Below are positions 38,101 through 49,377 of a stretch of DNA of 64,000 bases, in pieces (position 1 is the stretch's first letter; each line of letters opens with the position of its first letter). This stretch comes from Adineta vaga (taxonomy: Eukaryota > Rotifera), in NCBI GenBank assembly GCA_021613535.1, contig CP075493.1:9734001-9798000 (forward strand), in the 5' to 3' direction. Both the position numbers and the translations under genes were made by a program. The notes under the pieces were generated by a model. It made no database searches. It was not told where the DNA came from and saw only the letters and a program-made list of their open reading frames with translations.

Positions 38101-41100
38101 TGATGTTACTGATGAAACTGTAAATCGAACAGCAGTAATCGCCGCAGAATGATCATCTAATGTTGCTACGAGTTGATACTCTTTCGATGCATCAAAGATA
38201 TGAACAAAACGATCACGACTGCTTGATGCCAAAAATGTTATACCTAAATTTTGTTTTGAACAAAAGATAATTCATTACTATTCAAAAGTAAATACAAACC
38301 CCAATCTGTTGATTGACCATAATCAACGCTAAGTACTTCACTATCATGTGCTTCAACAAGGGCAATTTGTTTAAATGTTTGCATATCAAGTATACGTATA
38401 TTTCCATTACGATCACCAATAGCGATGGACGAACCATCAGGATTAATTTTCAAACAGCGACCACCGATTTTTGGAACAAATTCAGGTCGTTCTACAATGA
38501 AAATGATCGCATTTATTCTTATTAATTTCCTTGACACTAAAAGAGAGTTTTTCATTTACTAACCTTGAGTTGTTTGACTATCGCAAAGTTTGGAATAATC
38601 TTCATCTAAACAGACAATTTTTATTAATTGTCTACTGAAAATATTTGCTGCTGGAGATGGTGCAAAATATGAATCAACTTCACCATGATCTAACGACCAA
38701 AATCGAATAGTATTATCAGATGAACATGTTATACATGTTAAATGTCGAAGAAATGAAGGTGATGTAGTTGTTCGAGCATATGTCTAAAATTCATTTAATT
38801 TTAGGTTAAAAAGAACAAAGACATGAAAAGATCAATTTACTTCAATTCCCCAGACACATCCTGCATGATACATATGTGAATCACGTTTTTTAATTGCTTT
38901 GCCGTTTTTAATATCCCAAATGTAGAAGCTATGATCACTGTAGAAACATGTTAACTAAAACAAAGTTCGAAAGAAAAACAATGAATAAAGAAAAATCATT
39001 CAATTTACCACTGATTTATCTTCATCTAAACAAACAGCAATCGTATCTGGAAAGGATATATTCTGCTGTTGAGGATAGATCATTTGACTACAAGAACGAA
39101 TATGAAATCAACAAACAGCATTTTGAATTATCTTACTCAATCGAGGTGATAAAACTAATATCAACACCCAAATAATGTGGTAAAGGTATCGACATAATAT
39201 ATTCAAGAGTTTGAGGAGAAAATATATAGATAGCACCTTTGGCACAGCCAACCACCAGATATAAATCACCGATAGCTAAACAATTAGTTTTCTCCTATTT
39301 AAAGAGTCAATAGAAGATTTAAATCGACAAGACAATGTTTTCTTACTTGAAGATCTCGTTCACCTCGCATTTGACGTTGTTCATCAAATTGACAAATAAG
39401 ACCATTTGATGTAATCACATAAGTCATTCCAGCACAATCACCACGACCACAAACAACATCAGTAAAGAAATTATCTTTACGTTCAGCTAAGATTGCATAA
39501 CGACCACGTAATGGAACAACTTCAAGCTATTTTTCGAAGGAGAAAAACAAACACTTCATCTTTTATTCTTATTTCGAAATAACATACCGAAGCTGTCGAT
39601 ATTAAATACCAAAATTTTACATGACGATTACCAACTGTCACAAAATAACTTCCATCTTCAGCAAAGGCAATACGACGAATCTACAATAAGACAAAAATCT
39701 TATTCATAAAAATCTTCAAAAAAAGTATAATAATCTTACAGAACATGTACATTTATTTGAAGCCAATTTTTTCTTATCTTTCCAACTCCATACATAGATA
39801 TTACCGTCATGTAAAGAACCAATCGAAACAAGACGATCAACATTGGGTGAAAAACACTAAAGAAAATGACATAATAAAAATATTAGTTCTATTCCAGATG
39901 AATAAATTTTAATTTTGTGAAAGTTTTTAGTCAATAAAGAATATTACTTAGATATACTTACAACTGAATCGATAGCAAATTTATGATCACCTAACTCGAT
40001 GGCAACCGTTTTATCACCAGCTAAATCCCATACGCGAACTTTAGGATCATGTCCACACTAGAAATAATATAAAAATGCACATTTCATACTTTTGATGAGG
40101 AATCAAATTAAAGAATTTACTTCGCCAGTTGCAATGTATCGTCCATCGGGAGAAATTGATAATGATGTAATCGCTTTACGAGCAGTATTAATAATGAAAT
40201 CTTGTTTTTGTGTATTGATATCATAGAGAACAACAGTTGAACTAAGAAAGAACAAATATTCATTAGATATCAATTAATTTCTTGAATTAAATATCATTGA
40301 TTACCCTGCAGCATAAGCTATCGTTGAACGATCTTGACTGACAAGTGAATTTGAGATTGATGTAAAACCAAGGACATGTTCAAGATTAACTTGAAACTAA
40401 AAGGTAAATGCATATTGATATTCAATAATATATATTCAAATGAAATGTCATACTCGAGATGTACTCGATGAAATATCAGATCGTTGAGCTTTACGTTTAA
40501 GTGCAGAATATGATGTCATATTTCCAAGACTTGTTTGTCGACGACGATTAAGATAGAGTGGAGATGAGGAATGAGTATTTTGCGCAAATGAGGCAGTATT
40601 GCCAATTGATAAAGGTGTTGAATGTTGATAGCATTCACTAATTCGCTTATTGGTCAATCGAGTTTCGTCTAAATGAATGATACATCAGAAAAATGAAGTA
40701 ATGATAAGCAAATACCAAGATAAGAATGTGTATATATACATAGATATGAACGGATATATATACATTACAACAAAGCAAAAAAAGCTATTACCTGTTGACC
40801 TCACACAGCAGTGAATATCCTTGAAACTTAGTCACTTATATATTTATAAAATAATATATATACACACAGACCATGCAAACAAAACGTAATCATACAAACA
40901 TATGTTTACACACTAACTAATCATTATCCACAAGTATATAGTTGTCCTTCCTTTCTCTTTCCACTACTACTCATATATGTATATATATATTGATTGTTTG
41001 ACGATGATGATGAGAGGAAGGCCATGTGGCATCGACACAAACATCATCGATCAAAATCAATAAAAAAAAGAAATAAAATCTAACTAATCCGTTTCGAAAG

Positions 41101-42164
41101 ATAACTCAACACTATTAATTAGAATATTATCACTAACATAAAAACGAACGATAATGAATTAAATGAAAAGGAAACAGCTGAGGCATACTCCTTTGGTGAA
41201 TATCGATGCTGTAATGATGACCCATTATAGAATTATTTTTTTAATCTGATAGTTGTTGAAATACAGAGAAAAATGAAGAGAAAAAAAGCAGAGATTAAAT
41301 TCAAATGTATACCGTTTCTTAATGTTGATAATTTAGTTAAACGTTTAACTTTATTGGATTTATTTAATTTAAGTGTGGAAGATCTTGTTGCCAAACGATA
41401 ATGATGTGTTGACGATGATAATGATGTTGATGCTGACTGATGACGAGTTTCATGTTTCTTATGATGCATCGAACAACGACAACAACAATAACAACGAAAG
41501 ATACAACATGTGAAAAGAATAATTTAGACAGATATTAAATATGAGAACAAGAAACTGTCTGACTAACTAACAAACAGACAAATCCTATTGTTAGAAATAG
41601 AACAAGTTTGAATCTAGAGTGAAAGAAAAAAAAATGATGGAAAATGTCAAAGTAAACGAATAATACATGTGACGAACGATATCGTAGGCGAGTGTTAAAT
41701 GACACGTTCAAATTTAATTCGTGATCAAGTGAACTTTTTTTTTCTCTTTTAAAGAAGAACAAAAAATGCAAGGGAAGTATATTTGTTTAGTGAATACTTA
41801 TAAAAAGTAAATTGACCAAATGTATATATATATACACGTACATATACATACACATATGTATACTCATAAATGATAAGTATGCGATTACTTTCAATATTGG
41901 AAAAAATAGACTAAGATTCAATTAGTTTCTTTATCAATATAGCAGAAGAAATGTGTAGATCATTAACTTAAGCTTATGCGAACAATAAATCTTTACTAGC
42001 TATTGTTTGCTTACGTTCTGCATTGATGAAAATATCAAATGACACTCACCAAATGAACGATGTATTAGCCCAGTAGCATTATTAAAACAATACGTAGAGA
42101 AAGAGACGGATGCTTGACCGGATAAATAGCCAGAAGGCGATAGGCTATCACCAGCTGTTGTCAT
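35158..42164 (-). CDS. WDR62/MAPKBP1-like WD40 scaffold protein
   Basis: About 25 small exons, the longest gene in the window. The N-terminal exon (42164-42050) encodes [20 protein letters not shown]. The body begins [20 protein letters not shown] and has two tandem WD40 propellers: [112 protein letters not shown] and [20 protein letters not shown]. The order matches WDR62/MAPKBP1, JNK-pathway and centrosome/spindle scaffolds. The C-terminal third (about 37000-35158) is Ser/Thr-rich and disordered, ending in a short coiled coil ([20 protein letters not shown]) like the family's dimerisation segment. Which of the two vertebrate paralogues it resembles more cannot be decided by eye. Confidence 0.87.
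41313..41469 (-). CDS. Alternative first coding exon of the WDR62/MAPKBP1-like gene
   Basis: Starts [20 protein letters not shown] and ends KLSTLRNG at a donor (aacg|gtatac). Its last partial codon leaves one base (G), the same phase as the exon at 42164-42050 (catttg|gtgagtg). Both therefore splice in frame to the exon starting at 40668 (acgaaactcgattgacc, giving D-E-T-R-L-T). No acceptor AG is visible in the roughly 60 nt upstream of its ATG, so it looks like an alternative first exon with its own promoter and not an internal cassette. It gives a basic, His/Ser/Lys-rich N terminus. Confidence 0.55.
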
Positions 42165-45100
42165 GATCGTCGTTTATAATGAAAAAATGTAAAGAAAACT
42201 CCTCACGTTTCGTTCGATTTCTGCTAGCACGTTTTATTGCCAAATGTTTATTTTCTAGTCGTGCATACACTTCTGACGATCGGTTGGTATGTAGTAGTAG
42301 TGCGTGAAGATATCACTACCATAACATACCTTTTTCTTTCTTCCTTTTTTTCTCTGCTATTTTTGTATGTTCATCGTTGCTGCGAGACGACGACGACAAC
42401 GAACTGAACGGATGAATATATATGGGTTTATATATATACGAGTATGTGTACAAGTGTGTTCCTTTTGTGCGACTGTATGTCACCTAGGGATTCACTTTGT
42501 GTATATATATGTGTAAAGAAATAACATTGTTATATGTACAGTTGAATACAACTATTTCTTCTTTGCTTTTAATCATCAGGTATGGACAGTGAATTGAGAA
42601 GTAATCAATGCGAGGGTTGATGAAAAGAAACAGGGCGGATCAATCTAAAATGTTCAAATCATTCTTTTTACTTTCGTCTAATTAAGTACACATTTACCTC
42701 GTTCCTATATCGAAATTCTCATAACATTCAATTATTGTTTTCGATATTGATCGACAAATGTTCAGAGAAAAAAAATTGTTTTAACACTCAATTCTTCCGA
42801 TTGTCTTTATAAAAGAATACTTGTAAAAAAAATTAATAGAAAAAGAAAAAAAAAAGAAAAGAGACCTTCGCTTGAAAGTTGACATGTCTAAAATATGAAT
42901 TGACAAATTCTCCTATATTAACGGCAGCTAAAAACAGGAACAAAAACTAAGAGACAATGAACAGGGAGGAAAGAATGTAATGATTTCATATGGTGAAAAT
43001 TTTTGCGAATCAAAAGCAATTTCATACTCTCTCTCTCTCTCACTCAAGGGAATCAAAACAATATGTATTCTATTTATATTCTGGTAAAAATAGAATTTAA
43101 CATTATTTGAAATTCTTCAAACTGTCTAAAAGCTTTAAAAATAATTCTTTTGGAACAATAGAGCGCCACCTATCGACCCTTTAAAAATCCTTATTACTAA
43201 AATTATGTTCAACATGGAACATATGTAAGAAGTATTTTCTAAAATATGTTTTCAGGTTAATTTCAGTAGATAACTCTATAAGAAAATTAAGATATGATAT
43301 TTTGTATGAAGATGTTTCGTTTGAGTTTGTTTTAGAATGTTATGTAAACTAATTGTTAATAATGTCTCTTCATTATTGTCTAGGGCTAATATTATAGTGA
43401 GATCGTCAAATTAGAAGCAAAAGTTGTGCTTATTAACTTTGACATGATTCATTAAATTGCTATATGTTGGTTCATTCGTTCTTTTACTTTTTTTCTGTTG
43501 GTCTTACATCGAATCTATCGGATATTGCACAGTCTACTTTGTGGATCACTCTGCATTCGTTTCCATTCGTTCATATCACGTTGCTCATAAAAGTATCCCC
43601 GATGGTTGATTGTCCTATTCTTCTTAAATACTCTGACATTGAAATCCAATTTTCTAAATAGTGTTGTTAATTTTCTACTAAAAATACATGATGACAATAC
43701 GACATCTTTACAAAAAATTAATAAAACATATTTGTCCATCATCACGGGCCCAATGATACGCCATTGTATACGGATAATATCGTTTGGCCTGGTTACTTAT
43801 TCCTCAGTTTTATAGCCAGGATACTCAGATGTTTGGGTAAGTTATAATATGTCTGCTTAATTTTCTTCTTTGATTCCTCTCGTCGAAATAAATCTAGTCA
43901 CACACGGGCAAATGTCTCAGACCTTAACTATTAAGCATCATGTTAGAATAACTCCACGAGCTGATCATGATATTGTTAACCGTTGTTATTGAAATCACTT
44001 TCTTCTGTAATTTCTAGAGCGCATTTATCTTATCAAATAATATCTACAGATATACTGAAAACAAAAATTATGCAATTTGGAAGAGGAACGATGTGTAATG
44101 TATTAGTGATGACAGAGGTAAGAATTATGAATATGTTATGAGATTAGTGAGATTTTCTACAAATAAAAGCTTTGAGAATAAGTGACTATTTAATTCCAAG
44201 CATAGAAAACAAACAATCAGTTCAATATCGAGAAAGCTTTTTGATTACTCACTATATCGATTAGCGTCAGAAATACTTATATTCAGCGTATTGTCAAAGA
44301 TGGTATGTCAATCAGTAAGCCTGAGTAAATATGTTTTCAGAGTAATGAAAAAAAAGACAATAAAATGAAATATTTTTGAATATCGATGGTTGAGACACTT
44401 CGTGAATATCCGAGTTAGTTAGATAGATTACCGATTTATTTGCTGAATAAGATTATTATGATTTTTCTTTTCGAAATTCATCTGAGAATTCTTAATTGAA
44501 AGACATGTTTATCTTCATTATTTCTTTTAATATTGCAGGTATCTTCACCGTCCTCAATTATTGGACAATCGTCGTCAATGATCATGGTTTTCAAGAATCA
44601 AAAGATGAACTGTTTTTATTTGGCTCATGTTATAAAAAAAATAGAGAATATGTCTTAGGGTCGATTTGACAGAATATTAGCTTACGACTAAAAACTGGAA
44701 TACTTGAGTGTTATGTAAGAGATAGATTAAAATTAACATAGGTTCAGTAAAGAGTCTAGAGAAATAACTCTCTATGGAGAGAAAACTCGCCATGAAGAAA
44801 GAAATACAAGGGATACACACCAAGTTTTCAGTTAATAAGGCCTAGACAAACGTTTGCATATCTAAAGTGTAAATATATCTTTCATTCGCTGCATCAGATA
44901 AAGTATTTTCTCGAACTGATATCGTGTTGATGTTTGATAAAAAAATAACATTAACAAAAAGTTTCTTAGAACAGTGATGTTTTTACAACAAATTCACGTC
45001 TAGGTTGTTCAACATTTCGAATTCTTTTCGTACTTTATTCTAACACTGACATACTCATAGATTATAAATGAATATAAACAGAAGAGAATTATCGGAATAG

Positions 45101-46229
45101 GTATATCTAGATTTCATAGGAGAAAAAAAACGCATTGTTGAAAGGACATAGGTTGATTGGCAATCGCAAAGTTAATATACGAGACTGTACAGCTAGATCT
45201 TTGTTTGAAATGCAATTGTTTTAGTAACATCTATTTTCTTTTTAGTCCTTCAATTGACAGACCTCTCAGGTAGTGATGATAGTGACTGTCATGGTGATGC
45301 TATCATTGGGTATGTTTTTGAGCGTCGATGCTTTTTTCCTAATTTGTTTAAATAAAATGAATTAAAAATCAAAAAAATATTTTCCTTGTTTAAGTATAAT
45401 TTAATTGTCAAAAAATGTATCGAATGAAAGGTTAGAACGTAAGATATTATGCGATTTGAGGGCAAAAGCTAGGCAATATGAATGTGAAAGGATGCTTATC
45501 GACTATATATAGCAAACGTTCCCATCATGAATAATCCAACATCACAATCTCTTTTGTCTGTTTATTGGACTGATAGGAAACGTGAGGTGAAGATGAAATC
45601 ATAGAAGATACATATGCATCATAAAAAACCTTCTAGTTAATATTGAAAAATCTGAACTAAATGAAATGCTTGCTAGATAACTATCTCAAACATCAACTGA
45701 AAAATATTCCATCTGTGAAAAAAGACTTTTGACATCAAAATATCCGTTGGCCATTCATTGTCACTTATGACAATACAAGTTGCTCTAAGTGAAGTAAAAT
45801 ATTGTTGCATTATAAAGAAATAAGTGAATGATTTCTTTTGAATTCTGTCGAAAGTATTTCGCGCACCTTCGATAAACACAGTGAAACATTCTTTTCATTA
45901 ATGTATTTTACTGACACACATAATGAATCATTCCCATATGACTCGTTCATTTTCTTTCTATTTTTAAGATGCTATCATTTTACGTAGGAGTTCGTTACCC
46001 TGCGCTGTTATTAGGAAATATAGATGTAAAATTGTTCATCTTGAACAAAAAAAAATAATGTCCAGAACTTTACAAGTCGATTCAAATTTTTATAAAAGTG
46101 TTAAAAGAAAAAAACTAGAAAACAGACGTCATGGAACAATTTAACAATAAAACGTTATTTTTCAACTGTAGATATCATGTCATAATTCAATACAAGTATG
46201 ATATTCAAAAAGAGTACAAGATAAGTTTT
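42165..46229. other. 4.1 kb without a recognisable gene
   Basis: Upstream of the WD40 scaffold and downstream of the CFAP97D-like gene. It contains a CT run (about 43028-43042), TA-rich patches (42418-42440) and AAAAAG-type runs (42830-42860). Short open frames at 43464-43815 on both strands have faint transposase-like character but no motif I can defend. A 64-nt exon-like island lies at 45246-45309. Probably regulatory DNA plus decayed sequence. Confidence 0.45.
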
Positions 46230-46793
46230 TTAATCATTATTCTGTATTGTTCGTTGTGTATTTTGATTCGATGAAGCTGGTGTTGGTCGTTTACTGTGTC
46301 CTGTTGTATGATCATGTGTTCGTTGTTGTTGCATAGCGATATCACATGGTGTGTATAATTTACTATTTTTGCTTAGTTTCAAATGTTCTTTATGTTCTTG
46401 AAAATCTTTATTCCATTCACGTACGTCATATATACCTTTTGCATTAGCTATTCTTTCTCGATATTCTGCGTTGGATTGTGATGTACGTAACGTTTGTTGA
46501 CGACGCGTTGGACTAGTCGAATGATGTGTTGCTGGTGCATGTATAGTTTTCGATCGCATAATACCGAGTAATTTTCGTAATTTAAAATCATTTTCTTTTG
46601 CAAGTTGTTTCTTTCTTTCTTGTGCTTGATGATTGTAATGTTGAGTTAGGTGAGGATATTCAGTTGGTGTACTAGTATCTAAACCACTTCGACGTTGCAT
46701 TTCACCAATCTTTTTTAAATGTGCTTGTTGTTTACGATCTTCACAAGATATTTGAACACGTGAGAGACGATTGACTGTCACATAACCTGACAT
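46230..46793 (-). CDS. CFAP97-domain protein (CFAP97D1/D2, Hemingway-like), intronless
   Basis: A single frame of 187 residues. The CFAP97 domain covers about residues 37-85: GLDTSTPTEYPHLTQHYNHQ, then ERKKQLAKENDFKLRKLLGI and MRSKT, aligning with the D-T-x-x-P-x-x-Y-x-H-L ... D-N-x-x-L-L-x-K-x-x-x-I-M-R pattern of CFAP97D2. The N terminus is short, and the C-terminal half is basic and Gln/Thr/Asn-rich (TRRQQTLRTSQSNAEYRERI). Family members are axonemal proteins needed for motile cilia or sperm flagella. ATG 9 nt after an acceptor (tctcttctag). Divergent from ZNG1, with 440 nt between start codons. Confidence 0.78.
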   Translation of the reverse strand: MSGYVTVNRLSRVQISCEDRKQQAHLKKIGEMQRRSGLDTSTPTEYPHLTQHYNHQAQERKKQLAKENDFKLRKLLGIMRSKTIHAPATHHSTSPTRRQQTLRTSQSNAEYRERIANAKGIYDVREWNKDFQEHKEHLKLSKNSKLYTPCDIAMQQQRTHDHTTGHSKRPTPASSNQNTQRTIQNND

Positions 46794-47233
46794 GATAATA
46801 ATCTAGAAGAGACAAAAGAAGAAAAAAATGACTAGTTGATAATCTCCGCCATCTCTCTTGTTCCTGAGAGGCCGCTCGATTCGATCTTATCTATCGACTG
46901 GAGCATATAAATACTAATCGCAATTTAGACCACATATGAGAGAGATGAAATGAGATGAGATAGATACAGTTAGTTATAGTTAAATTCGATTGTGAAAAAA
47001 AGAAACTACAAACGTGTGTGCAAGTATATAAAATAAAAGTGTTTTTCTTTGTTACATTTTTTCAACGTTTACTAAGCTTCCATTGAATGTGTCGTCGGTG
47101 TTGCACCACGAACAAAAAAAACAGACGCATATACTTCAAATAGATTTTTAACTAAAAAAAAGAAAGAAAGAAAGAAAAAGAACTTATTAACGACAAATGT
47201 ATAAAAATAACATTACATATTTGACCGATTTAG
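46794..47233. promoter_or_regulatory. Divergent promoter region between CFAP97D-like gene and ZNG1
   Basis: 440 nt between the two ATGs. It has a GA/GAGAT-rich tract (46935-46965), an AAAG run (47156-47180) and acceptors directly before both start codons (tctcttctag on the minus strand and gaccgatttag on the + strand). Confidence 0.45.
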
Positions 47234-48783
47234 ATGGATAATGATGATGTGATACCAACATTAGTTGATGAAACAACAAAAGTACCAGTAACTATTCTAA
47301 CTGGTTATCTTGGTATATTGTTTAAATGCTCATATCTATATGATTTGAATGATTTCTTCTTTTTTTTTCGTGAAAGGTGCTGGTAAAACAACATTACTCA
47401 ATTATATTCTTACGGAAAATCATCAACGACGTATTGCAGTTATTTTAAATGAATTTGCTCAAGGTAGTGCGATGGAACATCTCTTATTAACAGCAACAAC
47501 GGATGACACAGATGGTAATGGTCGTCAACGTTACGAAGATTGGCTTGAGTTACGTAATGGTTGTTTATGCTGTTCTGTCAAGTAAAGTATTGAAATAAAT
47601 GAAAAGAATCGATGAAACCTTTTTATTCTCGTTTGTCTTCAGAGATGTCGGTGTACAAGCAATTGAACAATTGCTTGAAAAACGTCGAAATCATTTCGAT
47701 TATATTCTACTCGAAACAACCGGTGTCGCTGATCCATTACCAATTGTGAAAATGTTTTGGTTAGATGAAGAATTACATAGTGATTTGATTCTTGATAGTA
47801 AAAATTGTAATAAAGATAATTTTTATTTATCAATTATGCTTTATTTAGGTTTAATAACTGTGATCGATGCTCATAATGGATTGAAAGTAAAAATTGAAAT
47901 GTGACATCTTTTCATGCATTTGACATATTTAGAATTATGCAGATGATCGTCATCAAGAAAAGGCCTTATGGTCAAGGTAAACGATTATTATCCTTGGATT
48001 TTATTTTACAAAAAAATTTCTAATAGACAAGTGGCAATGGCAGATGTAATCTTAATCAATAAAATCGATTTAATTTCTTCAGAAGAAAAGACGAAAATAA
48101 TTGAACTTGTTCGGTATAAATAATAACTATTCATATCTACATGTTCATTCAATCTTTTCATCGAGTGTAGATCAATAAATATCACTGCACAAATCTATGA
48201 AACAACACGATCATGGTATATTTGACCTTGTGTTTCTCATTTATAAAAGACATTCTATTGATTTGTTAGCATTGACTTATCACTTATACTTGATCGGAAT
48301 GCTTATAGTAAGAATTCTCCACCTGATTACTTTTTGAAAAATATTGCTGATCAAACAACAACATTAATACCACATGGACATCAAGTAGAGCAGATGAATA
48401 ATTTTCTTATGTTTATTATGAGATCTTTTTACTAGATGCTTAGTTCTATAACAATGGAATTCAATGGTGAATTTGATTATGAAAAACTTGATCAACTGAT
48501 CATTGAATTATTATGGAATGAACAAAATTCCAATCAAGAAATTGTTCGAATGAAAGTATGTAAAATCTTTTCTTTATCTTAGTAATTTAACTTTATTATT
48601 TAGGGTGTTCTTTGTTGTCAAAATGAATTAACTTATAAACTTTTACAAGCTGTTGGTCAAATGTATGAATTTATTTCTACAAATGAAAAACATAATGGTA
48701 GTCTACGAAATTGTCTTGTTCTTATCGGATCAAATCTCAATCAAGAACTTTTACGAGAACAATTTCAAAAATGTTTGAAATAA
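47234..48783 (+). CDS. ZNG1/CBWD-type zinc-regulated GTPase metalloprotein activator (CobW family)
   Basis: About ten short exons. The N terminus carries [20 protein letters not shown] (Walker A, GxxGxGKT, split by the first intron). Next are [20 protein letters not shown], the zinc-binding CxCC motif in [30 protein letters not shown] (Walker B type), [13 protein letters not shown] and [12 protein letters not shown] (the NKxD specificity motif). The C-terminal domain includes [20 protein letters not shown] and ends REQFQKCLK. Human ZNG1 inserts zinc into METAP1. A CPELE-type METAP1-interaction motif at the very N terminus is not present as such ([12 protein letters not shown] occupies that place). 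The ATG is immediately after an acceptor (gaccgatttag). Confidence 0.9.
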
Positions 48784-48828
48784 AAGAATAAAAACAAATG
48801 TTTGTTGAAAATGATAGATGTTATCTAT

Positions 48829-49269
48829 TTATTTATTTACTTTTCCTCGAACATAGTTGGTTATATCAATTTCTGGTTCGAATAAAAATACATGTAATGC
48901 ACGTTCATTTTGTGCTAATGGATGAACAGCTATTTTGTTAATGAAAATTTCTAAACCACGTCGTCTTTCTTCAATAAAATCATCTTGAAAAAGGCCATTA
49001 TCTTTTCGAAATGGCAATTGTCTTTGCCAAGCTTTATCAGGTAAAGGTGGGACAGCTATTTTCGTATCGGCACGTTCTAATTCTTTATGTAACCATTCAA
49101 AATCAGAATAACGTCGATGAATAACTGATTCATTCTGTTTAAATACTGGTAATGTTGTTTTAAATTTCACTGTATAATCAACATATCGTTTTGATCCAGT
49201 ACCACATATCACCGGTGATGTGACTTCAATCTGAAGCGATGGTTCGCTTGTTTGGACGGCGTTAAGCAT
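48829..49269 (-). CDS. SNX3/SNX12-like PX-domain sorting nexin, intronless
   Basis: 146 residues, almost wholly PX domain: LQIEVTSPVICGTGSKRYVD, DYTVKFKTTLPVFKQNESV, HRRYSDFEWLHKELERADTK, VPPLPDKAWQRQLPFRKDNG, FIEERRRGLEIFINKIAVHP and LAQNERALHVFLFEPEID. The RRYSDF and PPLPxK motifs that hold PtdIns3P are intact. SNX3 recruits retromer to early endosomes for Wntless and transferrin-receptor recycling. The N terminus is some 15-20 residues shorter than in vertebrate SNX3. The ATG is 10 nt after a possible acceptor (aacacatag). It is convergent with ZNG1: only 45 nt separate the two stop codons. The Ig-domain gene lies 108 nt upstream on the same strand. Confidence 0.9.
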   Translation of the reverse strand: MLNAVQTSEPSLQIEVTSPVICGTGSKRYVDYTVKFKTTLPVFKQNESVIHRRYSDFEWLHKELERADTKIAVPPLPDKAWQRQLPFRKDNGLFQDDFIEERRRGLEIFINKIAVHPLAQNERALHVFLFEPEIDITNYVRGKVNK

Positions 49270-49377
49270 GTTTGTGACTATGTGTTTGTCAAAGAGATGA
49301 ATATATAAATGAGATAAGATATCAGCTTACTTTTTTCTTTTTCTTTTCAATAGGAACATTATAAAAATGATGTTATT

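Noticed and set aside
41313-41469. The MHHKKH exon as an internal cassette exon spliced after the MTTAGD exon
   Set aside because: No AG acceptor within about 60 nt upstream of its ATG, so an alternative first exon fits better. Not fully excluded.
43515-43830. Minus-strand open frame with KLTTLFRKLDFNVRVFKKNR, faintly like the end of a piggyBac-type transposase
   Set aside because: Only one weak motif (FKKNR resembling VRKNR). No catalytic Asp context, no terminal repeats and an overlapping open frame on the other strand. Too little to call a transposon.
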